Assembly: GCA_018524725.1 (NCBI GenBank)
Contig: JAEUWP010000402.1
Span: forward strand, 62,001 to 126,000
Origin: Podaxis mareebaensis
Lineage: Eukaryota; Basidiomycota; Agaricomycetes; Agaricales; Agaricaceae
Reading direction: 5' to 3'
DNA length: 64,000 nucleotides
Shown here: positions 11,636 to 23,361 of the stretch, piece after piece
How positions within the stretch are numbered: position 1 is the stretch's first letter
Layout of the letters: every line of letters starts with the position of its first letter
Made by a program: the position numbers and the translations under genes
Notes under the pieces: model-generated
Told to the model about the DNA's origin: nothing
What the model saw: only the letters and a program-made list of their open reading frames with translations
Databases searched by the model: none

Positions 11636-12352
11636 CTAGGTGATATCCAAGGTCCAACTTAATGGGCCCGAAATTATCTCGAACGATAGAGAGCAGTGAC
11701 ATCTATCCTTCGTTTCAAGTTTGTGCTGATACTTGGGTGTCTTCATGTACCAAAGTAGATATTCGGCCGAGTTCGCTGCTTTGACGGGCCGCATTTCACT
11801 GCTAACGACACTCGAAGGTTCCTGGAACGCAGCTCCATGGTACTTGTCGAGCCTTTCATCCTTAATTTGCAGTGTGCTCAACAGGCCCACTGCGTCTATG
11901 AGCCAGGGATGAGAATAAAGCTCTGGGTGGGTAATCGCGGACTTCACATGAGCGTCACAAGTTACCATCAAGAACCAACATAACCCTGTGCAGGTACGAA
12001 TGATCGGCCAACAATTTCTGCCAAGGGCGAACACAGGCACACCATGTAACGATCACTTCACAATGACCCCCTAAAATCAGTGCAATACTTTCCCAGAAAT
12101 AACAGTACCTGTCCAGGAAGGCCTGCAAATATGGGGATGTGTCTAGAGATTCGCGTGGAAGTGTGGTCGCGCCCAACATGGCGAGAATAGACGAGCAGAA
12201 GACTCGTATGTATTCGAGAAGATAGACTGTGAGAAACGAAGAATATCAGGCACTGTCTGCCTTTCCTGAAAGAAATGGCAATTCCCGTTAACATGCCCGA
12301 GAGGCTTTGTAATTGTCAGGAAACGCTTATCTTCCACGACTATTTTCTGCAT
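11636..12352 (-). other. Possible unrecognised or decayed gene, minus strand
   Basis: Several minus-strand frames in this stretch look protein-like and could be exons. One is 12143-12352. Another, within 11955-12179, includes PYLQAFLDRYCYFWESIALI. A third, within 11636-12040, includes LQIKDERLDKYHGAAFQEPS. I could not join them with splice sites into one intact frame, and I recognise no domain. It may be a real multi-exon gene, a decayed one, or chance frames. Confidence 0.25.
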
Positions 12353-15300
12353 CCACTGACTTCTCGCCGTTTTGGATTTTAAACTTAGACTACGCGTGAT
12401 TATTTAAATGATTCTGGTCTCCCCGAATTCCCCAAAGAACGTTGTGAGATATCACAGACTAGGACGATTCTCAGGATTCCCGCTCTGTCGTGTGATGGCG
12501 AGATCATCTACCTATGACTGGCAAGGGAAAGGGGAAGCTGGAGCTCAGGCTATCATGTATAAGCAAGACGAAGTACCCCATCGCGTCAAAGCGGGAAAGA
12601 ACTGTGTCCCCCAGGTCTCACTAGAGAACATGCACTCGTTTGAATCCCACTGTTCCGCACTTCCCAACAGCTGTCCCGGCGTGTGCATGAACCGCTTAGC
12701 CCTTGAGCATCGCTAATAAGTTTACTGACGCACTCTGTGGTCCATTCACCTTCACCTTCACCTAACCCAACCCTGATAGCGCTGTGGAGGTTACGCCTAT
12801 CACTCAGGTCCAGCAATGAGCAAAATTCAAAAAACGTGGCAAAAAAATCCCGGCGTCCCGAAAGATGGAGCGGAACTGATGAAGAAGCGCGGGGGCGTAC
12901 GAAACTGGTGATCGAGAACACTGATCGAGTCGTCATCGTTGTATCCTTGAATCGTGAGTCTAAGAGATAGCTAAATCGACCCGCCGTGTACTCCGTCGGT
13001 CCATTCATTATTTGATGATCATCGTTGAAAATCGCAGTGGCCAAGCATCGCCTGGCGATCTTGAAAACGGAAAGGGTGAGTCCCACAGCACGGTGCACTA
13101 AGGGGGTGCACTATTTCACATACTAGTTGCTAAAGCCAGTTGTTCCCGCAACACGTCGCAGATGACAATGCCACCCTGACAAAAATTTGAGTATTAACAT
13201 CGACTCTTCACAGTGCAAGCGCTTCCTTTTGTCTCATTCCTAAAGTACCCCATGAACCAGTCCCATCCGGAAGCGTAGACTCTTGAAATCTTTGAATGTT
13301 CTATCAGTGTTTGGGCGGGTAACAATCGAAGCATCTCGTATCTCCACCCAGACAAAGAACAGAGCATTGGCTCATCATCGCATGCCTATACTTCGTCATG
13401 CTCTTGTTCATGGGATGTCGCTGCAGTAATTATCCCCCCGTGCAGTTCAGCCATCTTGAACTGTTACATTGTGATCAGATTGGATCAGAATCGCTGCCCG
13501 ACTTTGTCACTCACGGCTAACGTCAGTATGGCGGGGACGAGGACTTGAAATTTTCTAATCGCTAGTGGAAGATGACTTCGGGGCGGCCATACGGATGTAC
13601 CCACACGCTTTCTTTCTGGACCTCATCGCCAGCACAAACCAATACATTGGCACAAATGATACCAGTGCGCCACGGTAGCAACCACGTTGAGTCGGCGGAC
13701 ACTGGTTTATTTTCCGGCTCAGCCGTCAGAGGGCCTCTAAATAACTAAATAATGAAGGGATCTTAGCTACTGGCGAAGACCACAGGAAAAATGCCGTTAT
13801 GATAAATTTCAAGCTGCCGAGGATTGTGATATTCCACGGGGAGCGGACCCAAGCCTGTGGTACGGGACAATCTGCAGAACTTTAATGAAACTCTCGTTTC
13901 GATAGAAGGGCAAACACAGCCTAACGGGACAATGTTCCTCAAAAGGATCTCCGGCGTCGCATGACAAGCGGTGGAGTTGGTTCGAAACACCAGACACAAA
14001 TCCCGTGCATTCATAAACCATGAACCAACCCAACGGTCGCCCCGATAGTCACCCACAGGACAAAAGGTTACGACATTCGGGTTCACTCCCGCAGCTGGTC
14101 ATATCGACAAGTCCCCATAGCATCTGGCTGAAGTAACGTCGTCCCCGGTTTGCGGAATCCTCCAATGTCGGCGGTGGAATTGAGCCCATAAGACGTAGCA
14201 ACGGACGATGCCGCAAAATCTTACTCTCTAGACACGATGTCTAAGTGAGTATTTTGGACTTGTTGATCCTGGAAGACATGAAATCCTTCCAAGATGATAG
14301 TTGATACTTGACCCAAGCCTCTGGACGGAACTCGATTGGCTTTGGTTGAGTCATTTTCCCTTTAGCGGAAAACAACAATCAACTAGTTAGGCCCCCATCG
14401 AAACAGTGACGGGAGTCTCGAGTTGACAAAACGGAAAGTGCGGCACATACCCAACAAATGAGGTGCATGGTCAAGTTAGATGGCGGGCTCGTTCAACGGA
14501 GTCAATTTCTTGATATCTTATAGAGCTTCTTTATCCACTTCCTTCTCGGCATTGAAGTGATGTTTGTGAAACTGCAGCATGTATGCGGCATGCGCTTGGA
14601 CTCCTTGCTCCAACATGCAAGTTCTCCTTGGAACCTCTGGACTGCAGGGTTGGGACTGGCCAATACCGCTCGCACTGCCGTTGGTTTGATCGGTCTATAG
14701 CGCCTCAGCAGAATTACATGCGGATACGGGGAAGAGCGTGAATCTAGTGTGGTGGTGCTGGGAATCAAAACAATGAACCGCCGAAAGGGGTATTCTGGAT
14801 TGATGGATTGTATAAGGAAGTAAAGGTAGGTTACATACCTCTGTCAGCCAGAGCCCAATGACAAGTGGTTCGCCCTCCTAGATTTCAAATGCGTGGCACA
14901 TCGTGGCGCATCGTTTCATCGTGCTGTATGGTGGGTCGTCGAGAATGTTCCGTATACCCTTGGACGATACACGGACATTGTTCACATTCACAAGGATAAT
15001 TCACGCTATGTTTCGTGTAAAATTCACAGGCGAGGTTCGAGGAACGTTACAGTAATCTTGTAAACGTGGCGGTTATTGCGCCTCGGAGAGTCGGTAATCC
15101 TTTGCGCAAATTGTATTCATGGTTGCATTGTCATACCACAATGGAAATGAGTGGCGTTGGATCTGGTGACGAGATAGAGGTATTAGCCTTTGAGGGTAAA
15201 CCTATTTTGGAAAACCAAGTTAAAATGTAAGTAGTGGCGTAGATTTCATCGGGAGTAGCACCTCGCGCCTCACCACAGTGGCATTGGAAAACAAGGTCAT

Positions 15301-16269
15301 GGTCCGACATCGGAGGTTTGATTCGTGTTCATCCAGAGGTGCCAATAAGCCCTGTCTCTAAGACGCCCGTGTATAAGACACCGTGTCAGTGTGTGCCGAG
15401 AATGAGTTACTAGGGAATTGGGACCCTGTTAAAGATTTCCCTTAGAACGTGAGTTAGTGCAATAGCCTGTATCTCAGACCAGGGATACACCCACACCAGG
15501 TCTCCTACCTCGAATACATCATCTCAGGAGATGTCGCACGCAGGCGCAGATCGGTGCTGCTGAGGGAACCAGCATGAAGTTGTAGCTGTGGTAAACGAAT
15601 CGTTTGGATGGAGAGACGTGTTGACAACATTACCTTACAAATCATGGACCTTTGAAGGGCCGACTCGATTCGGATAGAACAAGAGTAGCGGCTGAAATAT
15701 GTCGCGAACCTAGAGGAACATCTACATATTCTACGGGTGGGAGTCGGTGGCTCGTGAGGTTGATCATTAGGCGCCGTAATACTGCGATGGTAGTGATGGT
15801 GGTTAAAATATTCTCGAGCTTGTTGCTACCCATTTATTACGGAGATACATGAAGATGTTTAAGGTCGTTCTGAGCCCTGGATATTCAAGTTAAGCGATGG
15901 TCAGTAGTGTGTATCATCACCACACACCTGTCACCAGGAAAAAAGAAGGTAGAACAATGTGACCGCGTTGGAAGCTAGGGCTGTCAATTGTGTTCGGTGT
16001 GTTAGGACACGTTAAAGCCTCGGAGACGAGTTCAAAGTGGTTGAGGGACAAATTCCGAATGTGTAGACATCAACATCGAGGATTGAGCCCTTCAACAGCT
16101 CACGCGATTCAATCGGTTCAATTGCCGTCCTTGACTTGGCAATACTGCAGAAACTGATGAGTCGTTACAGGGGTAACGCCAGGCTGAGTTTAAGAGTAGG
16201 ACCAATCTGGTAGTGTAGACATTAGATTTACAAGGAGATAACTTAACCAACCATGATACATCCTTCCAA
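12353..16269. other. Gene-poor stretch, probably decayed repeats
   Basis: Nearly 4 kb without a gene I can support. Open frames are short, lie on both strands and carry no recognisable motif apart from the retroelement-like fragment near 15.5 kb. The composition changes several times, as in old transposon graveyards. One minus-strand frame at 12586-13098 (170 codons) and one at 13763-14086 are open but unrecognised. Confidence 0.45.
15430..15560 (-). pseudogene. Possible relic of a Ty3-type retrotransposon integrase tail
   Basis: On the minus strand a frame reads QHRSAPACDIS, then a stop, then DDVFEVGDLVWVYPW. The GDLVWV core preceded by an Arg/Pro/Ala-rich segment resembles the conserved C-terminal part of Ty3/gypsy integrases in fungi. 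The reading frame is broken and no protease, reverse transcriptase or LTR was found nearby, so this is at best a small fossil. The match is short and could be chance. Confidence 0.3.
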
Positions 16270-17985
16270 TCACATAATCATCCTCCCCGTCCACCTCGGC
16301 ATGCCAATACACTCCCTTATATTGTCGATCCCACCAACCCAACTGATCAACCTCTCGAATCCGAGGCCGAAGCCACCATGAGGGGCACCTCCATACTTCC
16401 TCAGGTCCGCGTACCACTTGTACGTCGAATCGTTGACCGGCTTCTTCCCCTCGGCCCCTTCTCCCTTTTCTGCGTCCACATCCACAACCTCCGCTTCGGA
16501 CAGTAACAATCCGCATTCTTTCATCCGCCTTGTGAGGATATCCCACCTCTCCTCTCTCACACTTCCACCTACAAGCTCGCCCACCCGAGGGACAAGCAAG
16601 TCAAAACATGCCGCTGTCTTCCCATCCTCGTTGACTCGCATGTAGAACGGTTTCAACCCAATAGGATAGTCCGTCACGAACACGGGTCCGCCGATGTACG
16701 CCTCCGCCAACCACCGCTCATGTTCGCTCGACAGGGATTCACCCCAGGTGGGTTTAAACTCGAATCCAGCTCCTTTTGCATACTCCGCGTCGAGAGCCTT
16801 CACGGCCTCGGTGTATGTCATACGCCTCCACGATTTATCATTCTCAAACGCCGCGCGGAAGAACTTGTACTCTCCCGATTCCAAGCCCTTACCACCCTCC
16901 TTCTCCGCCCACAGTTTCGCGACGTCCAGTGAGTCGGGATCAACTGAGTTCCGAATGATGCCCTCGACAAAGGCACAGATCTCTTCGACACTGTTGGTCC
17001 GTGTCGAAAGGTTCCATTCAGCTTCGAGCATCCAGAACTCTGCGAGGTGTCGGCCTGTCATGGAACGTTCTGCACGGAAACATGGGGAAAGGGTGTATAC
17101 ACGCGAGAGAGCATGGGAGAGGGATTCGAGGTGGAGTTGGTGGGAGACAGTAAGGTACGCTGGGCGGGAGAAGAACTCTAGTGGAGGTGTGCTTGTGTCC
17201 GCGTCTAGGTGTGAGGTAAATTGGAGGGGGGCGATGCGAAAAGTTTCGCCGGCGCCTTCGCAGTCGTTACCTGTAATGATAGGTGTATGGGTATATGTAA
17301 ATCCTTGAGACTGTCCCGGATGTTATTAATGTGGTATGGTTGCAAGAGAGTCGAACATGCCTCAAAAGAATGAGATAGGCTACGGGAGATGCTGTTCCGA
17401 AGGCGCAGCATTGCAGCTATTTGTCCTGTTCGAGCACGTAGATATGCGTTGTCACGTAGGTATTCCGTGGATAGTGTTTTCTTTTGAATGGGATAGGTCT
17501 GCCCGACGGTCAACCTTACGTCCGTGACGATAAAAGCATAAACGCACGTCGATATCACAGTCCCCAAGAACTTCTATGGCATCTTTATCACCTTCTTGGA
17601 CGACAAGTTCCCATTCTTGACCACGGCCAGGAGACTTTGTCAGGTTTCCTGTCAGACGAACTGCCGTGCCATTCGTAAGTCTGCCTTCGGTGAGTGTTCC
17701 AATTTTAGCGCCTAGGAAATGTACATACCGCCTAAGGAGCTCCGGAGCAGTACCTTGTTGCTTTAATACAACAGCCTGTAGTCCTTCCGCAGTGGTCCCA
17801 TCACTAATAACAGCAAAGGTGATGTTTTTCTGCTTTCGGACAGATTTAATCCAACCAGTCACAGAAGTGGTCGCATTTTCTTGGTTGCTTAACGAGAGCA
17901 GTTGCCGAATTGTTGGTGGGAGCCGAAACTTCGCCGGGTGGGCAGCAGTAGAATATAACCTGCGAAGAAACATAAATTCAGCCAA
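16270..17985 (-). CDS. SLM5: Asparaginyl-tRNA synthetase, mitochondrial type
   Basis: A class II aminoacyl-tRNA synthetase that charges tRNA-Asn. Minus-strand exons run from the ATG at 17985 to the TGA at 16270-16272. Exon 1 (about 146 residues) has a basic, Ser/Arg-containing N-terminus suited to mitochondrial import (MAEFMFLRRLYSTAAHPAKF), then the OB-fold anticodon-binding domain (TSVTGWIKSVRKQKNITFAV). Next come YLRARTGQ and the motif 1 region, the class II loop TGNDCEGAGETF, motif 2 (PCFRAERSMTGRHLAEFWML) and motif 3 (GGFGLGFERLISWVGGIDNI) near the C-terminus. Introns lie near 17486-17533 and 17320-17370. The frame is intact through all motifs. The gene is divergent from NOC4 with 205 bp between start codons. 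The mitochondrial assignment rests on the N-terminus and on similarity to bacterial-type AsnRS; the enzyme class is secure. Confidence 0.93.
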
Positions 17986-18190
17986 ACGTTATGAATGACC
18001 ACCAGATGACAATTCCTCAAGTCGCCGGAGCTTGGCTCTATTTACGGAGAACCTTGCGGCCCGTGGTCGGCCCGGTTCTTGAACGAGGAATCAGAGATTT
18101 TTGTTTATTGCTTTTGACCAAGGTATGCACACCTGCTTTGTCTGCCATTCTCCAGATATCAGCTAACCTTCCTGCTTTCAGAACAGTAGA
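17986..18190. promoter_or_regulatory. Shared divergent promoter between AsnRS and NOC4
   Basis: Only 205 bp separate the two divergent start codons, so both 5' UTRs and core promoters must lie here. No TATA box stands out. Both products act in RNA or translation housekeeping, so co-expression is plausible but not shown. Confidence 0.6.
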
Positions 18191-20513
18191 ATGCCTCCGC
18201 GCTCCTTACCGCCCACCAAAAAGCGCAAGGTTGAGCATGACTCTGGACTCACCGAGCAGATAAAGTCCATTGAAACTGGGCTCATAGAGGCCATCAACCG
18301 AAGCGAATCCCTCAATTCTCTCGCGGACCTTCTGGAAATTGTGCAGTCAACAAAGGATGCCCAGCAAACTTCCAAAGCCGTTTACGCCGCTTATCGAGTT
18401 TTTGTTGTTGTCATAACCAATGGCAAACTCGGTCTCGGTGGGGACGAAGCCGCGAAACTGGTTAAGACCTGGCTTCTGGGTCAATTGAACACTTACGTGG
18501 ACTTTCTTGCCGGCCTACTAAAGGATGAGGAGAAGACACTGCGGGTGCGTAATTGACCGGAGATATCTTCTAGCTCAAGTCTGAAGCACTTCGCCAGATA
18601 TCGTCCCTGCAGATTTTGTTTTCCTTGCAAAAACACCTTTCCACCTCTTACTCAACAACCTCGTCCTTATCTTCTAAGCTCCACCCCCAATTTCACCTAT
18701 CACATTTCCGCAAGATTGTCTCGGCACTCCTCTTATGCCCACCGTCTTCTCGCCCCGGCTCCAAAAATACAGACGACCAGCTGCTTGATCTTGACGTTGC
18801 GAACCTCTTCTATGAAACCTGGTTTAGCGTACATGACGACATACGATGGTTTTTCCTCCGCGAATCCGCGTAAGTCTCGTACCCCTCTGACCGGAGTCCC
18901 AAATGATAACGTATATGACAACGCAGGACCCTCCTAAACGCCCACCCAAACCACCCAACACTCCCCCTCAATCTCCTCTCCATACTCGAACGCCTTACGA
19001 CATTCCCAACAGAACCATCCGAACTCAATGCATGGTGGGTTGCGGAAATGGGAACACCACCTCCCAAACCGAAACGATCAAAAACAAATGAAGACGCCTC
19101 CGACTCGGAGATTGAGGCACCTGAAAGCAAGGAGAACAATGATGATGACGATGATGACTGGCGGAAGTATTTCGAAGATGAGCCCGCACCTCCTGAGGCA
19201 CCGAAGGCCAAAATCCCCGGCGTACGCCTGCATCAGATGACAGTTCATCAGTCACTACATTCCCTTGCATCACATCGCGCCATCTTCACTCGAACATGGT
19301 TAGCCCTCCTTCCTCGGTTATCCAAATCCAAAGATGCGGAAAAGTTGGCTGTGCGAGTACTCAATATCATGCATCGCGGTATATTACCACATCTCACACG
19401 ACCTGTCCTCGTTATGGACTGGGTAGGGGCATGCGTCGATTACGGTGAGCATAACGTCCCATTAGTCATATTCGGTCATTAACATTCCGCGAAGGAGGCT
19501 CAGTGGGTCTGTTAGCGCTGAATGCCCTTTTCATCCTCATGAAAGATTACAATCTGTAAGGGATTATATCATTCCCTTTAGTGATCGTTCTCATCACATG
19601 CTCATTATCATCATGATAGGGACTATCCATCTTTCTACACTCGCCTCTACGCATTCCTGGATCGCGATGTCCTCCACCTCAAACACCGGGCGCGTTTCTT
19701 CCGCATGACTGAACTATTCCTCAGCTCAACGTAGGTACAATTTCGGCATTCTCGTCACGGACTCGTTCCGCACACCCGTTAACTGGGGTTCTCATTCCGT
19801 TTGTTTCGCCTGCTTCTAGCCACCTTCCCGCCACCCTTCTTGCATCTTTTGTCAAACGTTTGTCGCGCCTGGCCTTAACGGCCCCTCCAGCAGCCATCGT
19901 GATGGTTATCCCGTTCACTTACAACATTCTGAAGAAACACCCTGCGCTGATGGTCATGATCCACAACAATAATGTTGAGAACGAATACACCGGTGAGTTT
20001 TCGGCATCGACCGTTCAATAATCACATAATATCGTTCCCCGGACCGACTAATTTTTTGCGGTTTCTCTTATTCCGGGTCCTTGGTAGATCCCTTCCTCCC
20101 AGCCGAACCAAATCCTACGCTTACACGAGCCCTGGAGAGCTCCCTGTGGGAACTTGTATCTCATCGATCACATTACCATGCAACCGTGTCCACCCTTTGC
20201 AAAATCTTTGCAGAACCCTTCACAAAACCAAACTACCCTTTAGAGGACTTCTTGGACCACACGTACGCTACAGTAAGTCCAGAACTCGTTTAATATGACG
20301 TCCTATCTCTTTACACCTGCCCAGCTGTTTGAAACCGAGGCGAATAGAAAGATTAAAAAGGAACCGGCATTGGCCATGGATATACCCAAGAGTTTCGTTT
20401 CGTTTCCGACATCGGTAATGAAAGCCACTGTCAGGTCGGAGGAGGACGGCGAGCCAGAAGTACAGCAACAACGAAACGTCGATGTCGTCGGCGAACTCTG
20501 GAGTTTTGCGTAG
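18191..20513 (+). CDS. NOC4: Nucleolar complex protein 4 (ribosome biogenesis)
   Basis: Noc4 pairs with Nop14 in 40S ribosomal subunit maturation in the nucleolus. The ATG at 18191 starts a basic N-terminus (MPPRSLPPTKKRKVEHDSGL). Helical exons follow: LEIVQSTKDAQQTSKAVYAA and LQKHLSTSYSTTSSLSSKLH, then an acidic insertion (ENNDDDDDDWRKYFEDEPAP, about 19130-19190). The conserved CBF/Noc4 core comes next: LNALFILMKDYNLDYPSFYT, YAFLDRDVLHLKHRARFF, and LSRLALTAPPAAIVMVIPF followed by the invariant-looking YNILKKHPALMVMIH. The C-terminal LFETEANRKIKKEPALAMDI is characteristic of the family. At least six short introns interrupt it, and the final stop is at 20511-20513. No frame break is seen. Confidence 0.93.
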
Positions 20514-23361
20514 ATGGGGATATTTTTGGTCTCAGCAGGGCTTGCGACATACCATATCTGTCGATCAAATGTATATGCTACTGAACTGGCCAATGATCCT
20601 GTAGTCTAGACACAGATGAGCCTGGATGCACTGCGTCATAGACAGTTATCAGCTATGCATAGCATGTAGCAGCCTCTCCACCCTGACGCATGTTTGCAAG
20701 ACATTATCTTGAAATATGGGCTAGAATGAACAAGGACTTGTCAAGATTCGTCTCCATGCAACTCTTACGCAAAAACAGGTCTGGACCTCATTGGCTGAAA
20801 CAAAGCAATGCATCCGAACGATAGGAATGACAGATAACCAGAGCCACGGAGAGGCAGGACGTATAACGCGTACAGTCACCTCTGTCATAACCCATGCCTG
20901 TCATAACCTATATTCCGTCATAACTCACAACTCTTTCCGGGTACAAAGTCGGGTTTTTCGCGCTTCAGTCCTCCCTTATAGCCCATACTCTGGTCATACT
21001 CCATAGCCCGAACACGGGATAAAGTGCTATGGGTTGCGACAGAGTCGACTGTACTGAATATCTACACGCCGGAAAGCTGCGATACGAGGCATCGATTCCT
21101 GATTTCTGACATAACCTATGACATATCGCGACATGGAACACGAAACGTGGCTTTATGTGACGTAATGTGGTTACTACTGCTTCTAGCAAAGCGCTCACCC
21201 ATCCCTTTTTTACCATACTGCGGGGTCGTAGTGGCGTAGCCACGGAGGTCAAAGAAAATTATTAACTACTGCATTTCTTGATCTCATGTCAATGTGCACC
21301 CAGTTCTCCGGCTATACCTGATGTAAACACGTCGACGTTTTTCTGGATTGTCACTCTGTTCGTATAGACCTGCCCACGTCAGGCCAATATTGGATGTAAT
21401 GAACCATACCGGATACGTTACCCGAATGTAACACGGTCAACTTGCCGAATTCAATACGTGCCTAACATCCGGGGAAATCTACAATCCAGCGCGGACCTTG
21501 GTTTTCCTGAGTTTAGAATGTTGATCTGCACAAACCGGCTGTCCGGTTTTTGAGGGTGAAAATCTATGCCCGAACAGACTAGTGCCTCAGTTTCATTGGT
21601 CTAACCGTCTACTTACTCCGCTAAGCGGTCAAGACACTATTCAGAACAAGGGTGGACGGCAACCGGAATTTGATTTAGAAGACAAAAAAAACTTGAGGAA
21701 CTTTATTTTTTTTAAGTACAAGGATGTCATGGTCCAAATGGCATTCAATTTGCTGGCGAATTCGTTCTTCCATTTCCCCACGCAGATAGACAGTAACAAC
21801 CAATCTCCGGGTCTAAACCCCACCGCCGAGTGCTGCGGACCGGTAAGCAAGTCGTGATCTGAACACATGAACAGGATATCTCCCAAAATCACCTTTCATT
21901 TCTCCTCCACTTAAACCAATAGATTAATATGATACTGAGAGGAGATGGTTCCCGAAGCTAACGAGACCAGCTGACATCTGACATCACTGTCTTCGAACGT
22001 TGGACACTCCTATCCCCCCTTCACAAGATCTTCACAAAAGGACGTCCCTTTACGTGTGCATCTTGACATGAAAGAGGTGCAGTAACGCATATGTTTTGAG
22101 TTCTGGACCGGTACGTTCACATTGACCTGCATCCCTGCGTACAGTGGTCCACGAAGCCCAATATCTAAAGATCCCAAGCGCCCAGACTGGATGATATATT
22201 GGATTCGTGTGACGCCCGCGTATCACTGTATATAGCGCCAGATCTGGGACACAACAATGGGTCACCCGATTTCGTATGATTATGGCACCAAAAAAGACAT
22301 GGTGTTGAGGCGCGTTTGACTGATGACAAGAATGCTTTCTCGCTTGGGGTTGTGATAACCTGTCGAATCAGATCGGTGTATACAGGAACGGCGCCATTAG
22401 TGCTATTTGGAGAATCAGCTTCGCAAAAAGAGAAGCATTGGAGCGAACATTTCTTCGTTTTGTTGGCTGATACAGCATTTGGCTCGCAACAAGCGGTATA
22501 TGGATGATGGCCAGCTTCGGCAATCCAGAAGAGGGCTCGTTTCATGATGAGAGATTTCATAATAATAGGTGGATCGAGGAAACGCCTCGTTGCCCAAACG
22601 TTGTTCTGTGACCAGGAACTCGCCACAAAGCCGCCCTCCAGCTTACGAGCTCAGCCAGGCAGACCAGAAACGGCATTCGGGTAATTAGTCGCAGGACGCC
22701 ACCATGTTTGCCGGCATGCGAATGCGACCAGTACTTCGAGCTATTCATAGACCAAGTGACTACTGGAGTTATGTGCTTGCCAGAAGTTATCAAGTGATTG
22801 GGCGGGAACTGAGGAGTGTTTCACGGGTTACTCAGTGCAGTAGTACTATTCGTTCTTATATGCCGGACAATCTGATGTGATCCCACGTAGTCTCAACAGC
22901 ATATGGAAGAATTGACGAAGTGACGGTAAAGAGTGCGCCCGGCGTACTTTATGGATGCCGGAGGCCGTTGATGAGGTTGTGTGACGGGACGACCTGAGCC
23001 TTGTTAGCCATCGACCACAGCACCATCCCAGGTCCTGTACCCACATACACGGAATTCATTCGCACCAGGAAACGGATGACCGACCACTTGGTACCCTTGT
23101 TCTTGGGTGGACTTCCGGCGGTAAGTTGCCAACAAGGTACGCGAGCTTATCAGGAGCCCGGTGACCATTATTAACCCTGAGGCGTTTACACAGGAAACGG
23201 GATCTCGGAGTTGAATCTAGTCACTTTTGAATCCAATTGCACCGGGCCTTACATACTTAAACCCCCGTGATGCAAACCAAGTCGCCTCTTCTCCGCTCAA
23301 GTTGCCGTCCTCTTCTAAATCCCTCTTCTTTCTCCAACTACTCCCACCAGCACCATCCCTA
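20514..23361. other. Long intergenic stretch, no supported gene
   Basis: About 2.8 kb between NOC4 and TUP1. It holds a short degenerate repeat at 20884-20924 and scattered open frames, the longest on the minus strand at 22165-22626 (153 codons), none with a recognisable domain or splice-supported extension. The last few hundred bases, including a pyrimidine-rich stretch at about 23285-23360, are the TUP1 promoter and 5' UTR. Confidence 0.5.
20884..20924 (+). repeat. Three spaced copies of GTCATAAC
   Basis: GTCATAAC occurs at 20884-20891, 20900-20907 and 20917-20924, with steps of 16 and 17 bp. It may be a decayed tandem repeat or a cluster of binding sites. A related GACATAAC follows at about 21107. 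Confidence 0.45.

Noticed and set aside
12586..13098. Minus-strand frame of 170 codons
   Set aside because: The overlapping plus-strand frame is equally open and neither shows a known motif or good exon borders.
15905..15935. GTGTGT / ACACAC imperfect hairpin
   Set aside because: Short, isolated dinucleotide-like palindrome with no neighbouring gene end, so not called a terminator or repeat element.
17991..18263. Plus-strand frame before NOC4
   Set aside because: It lies in the divergent promoter and runs out of frame into NOC4. The NOC4 start at 18191 fits the family better.
22165..22626. Minus-strand frame of 153 codons
   Set aside because: It looks partly protein-like, but has no recognised domain and no flanking exons or splice sites that extend it.
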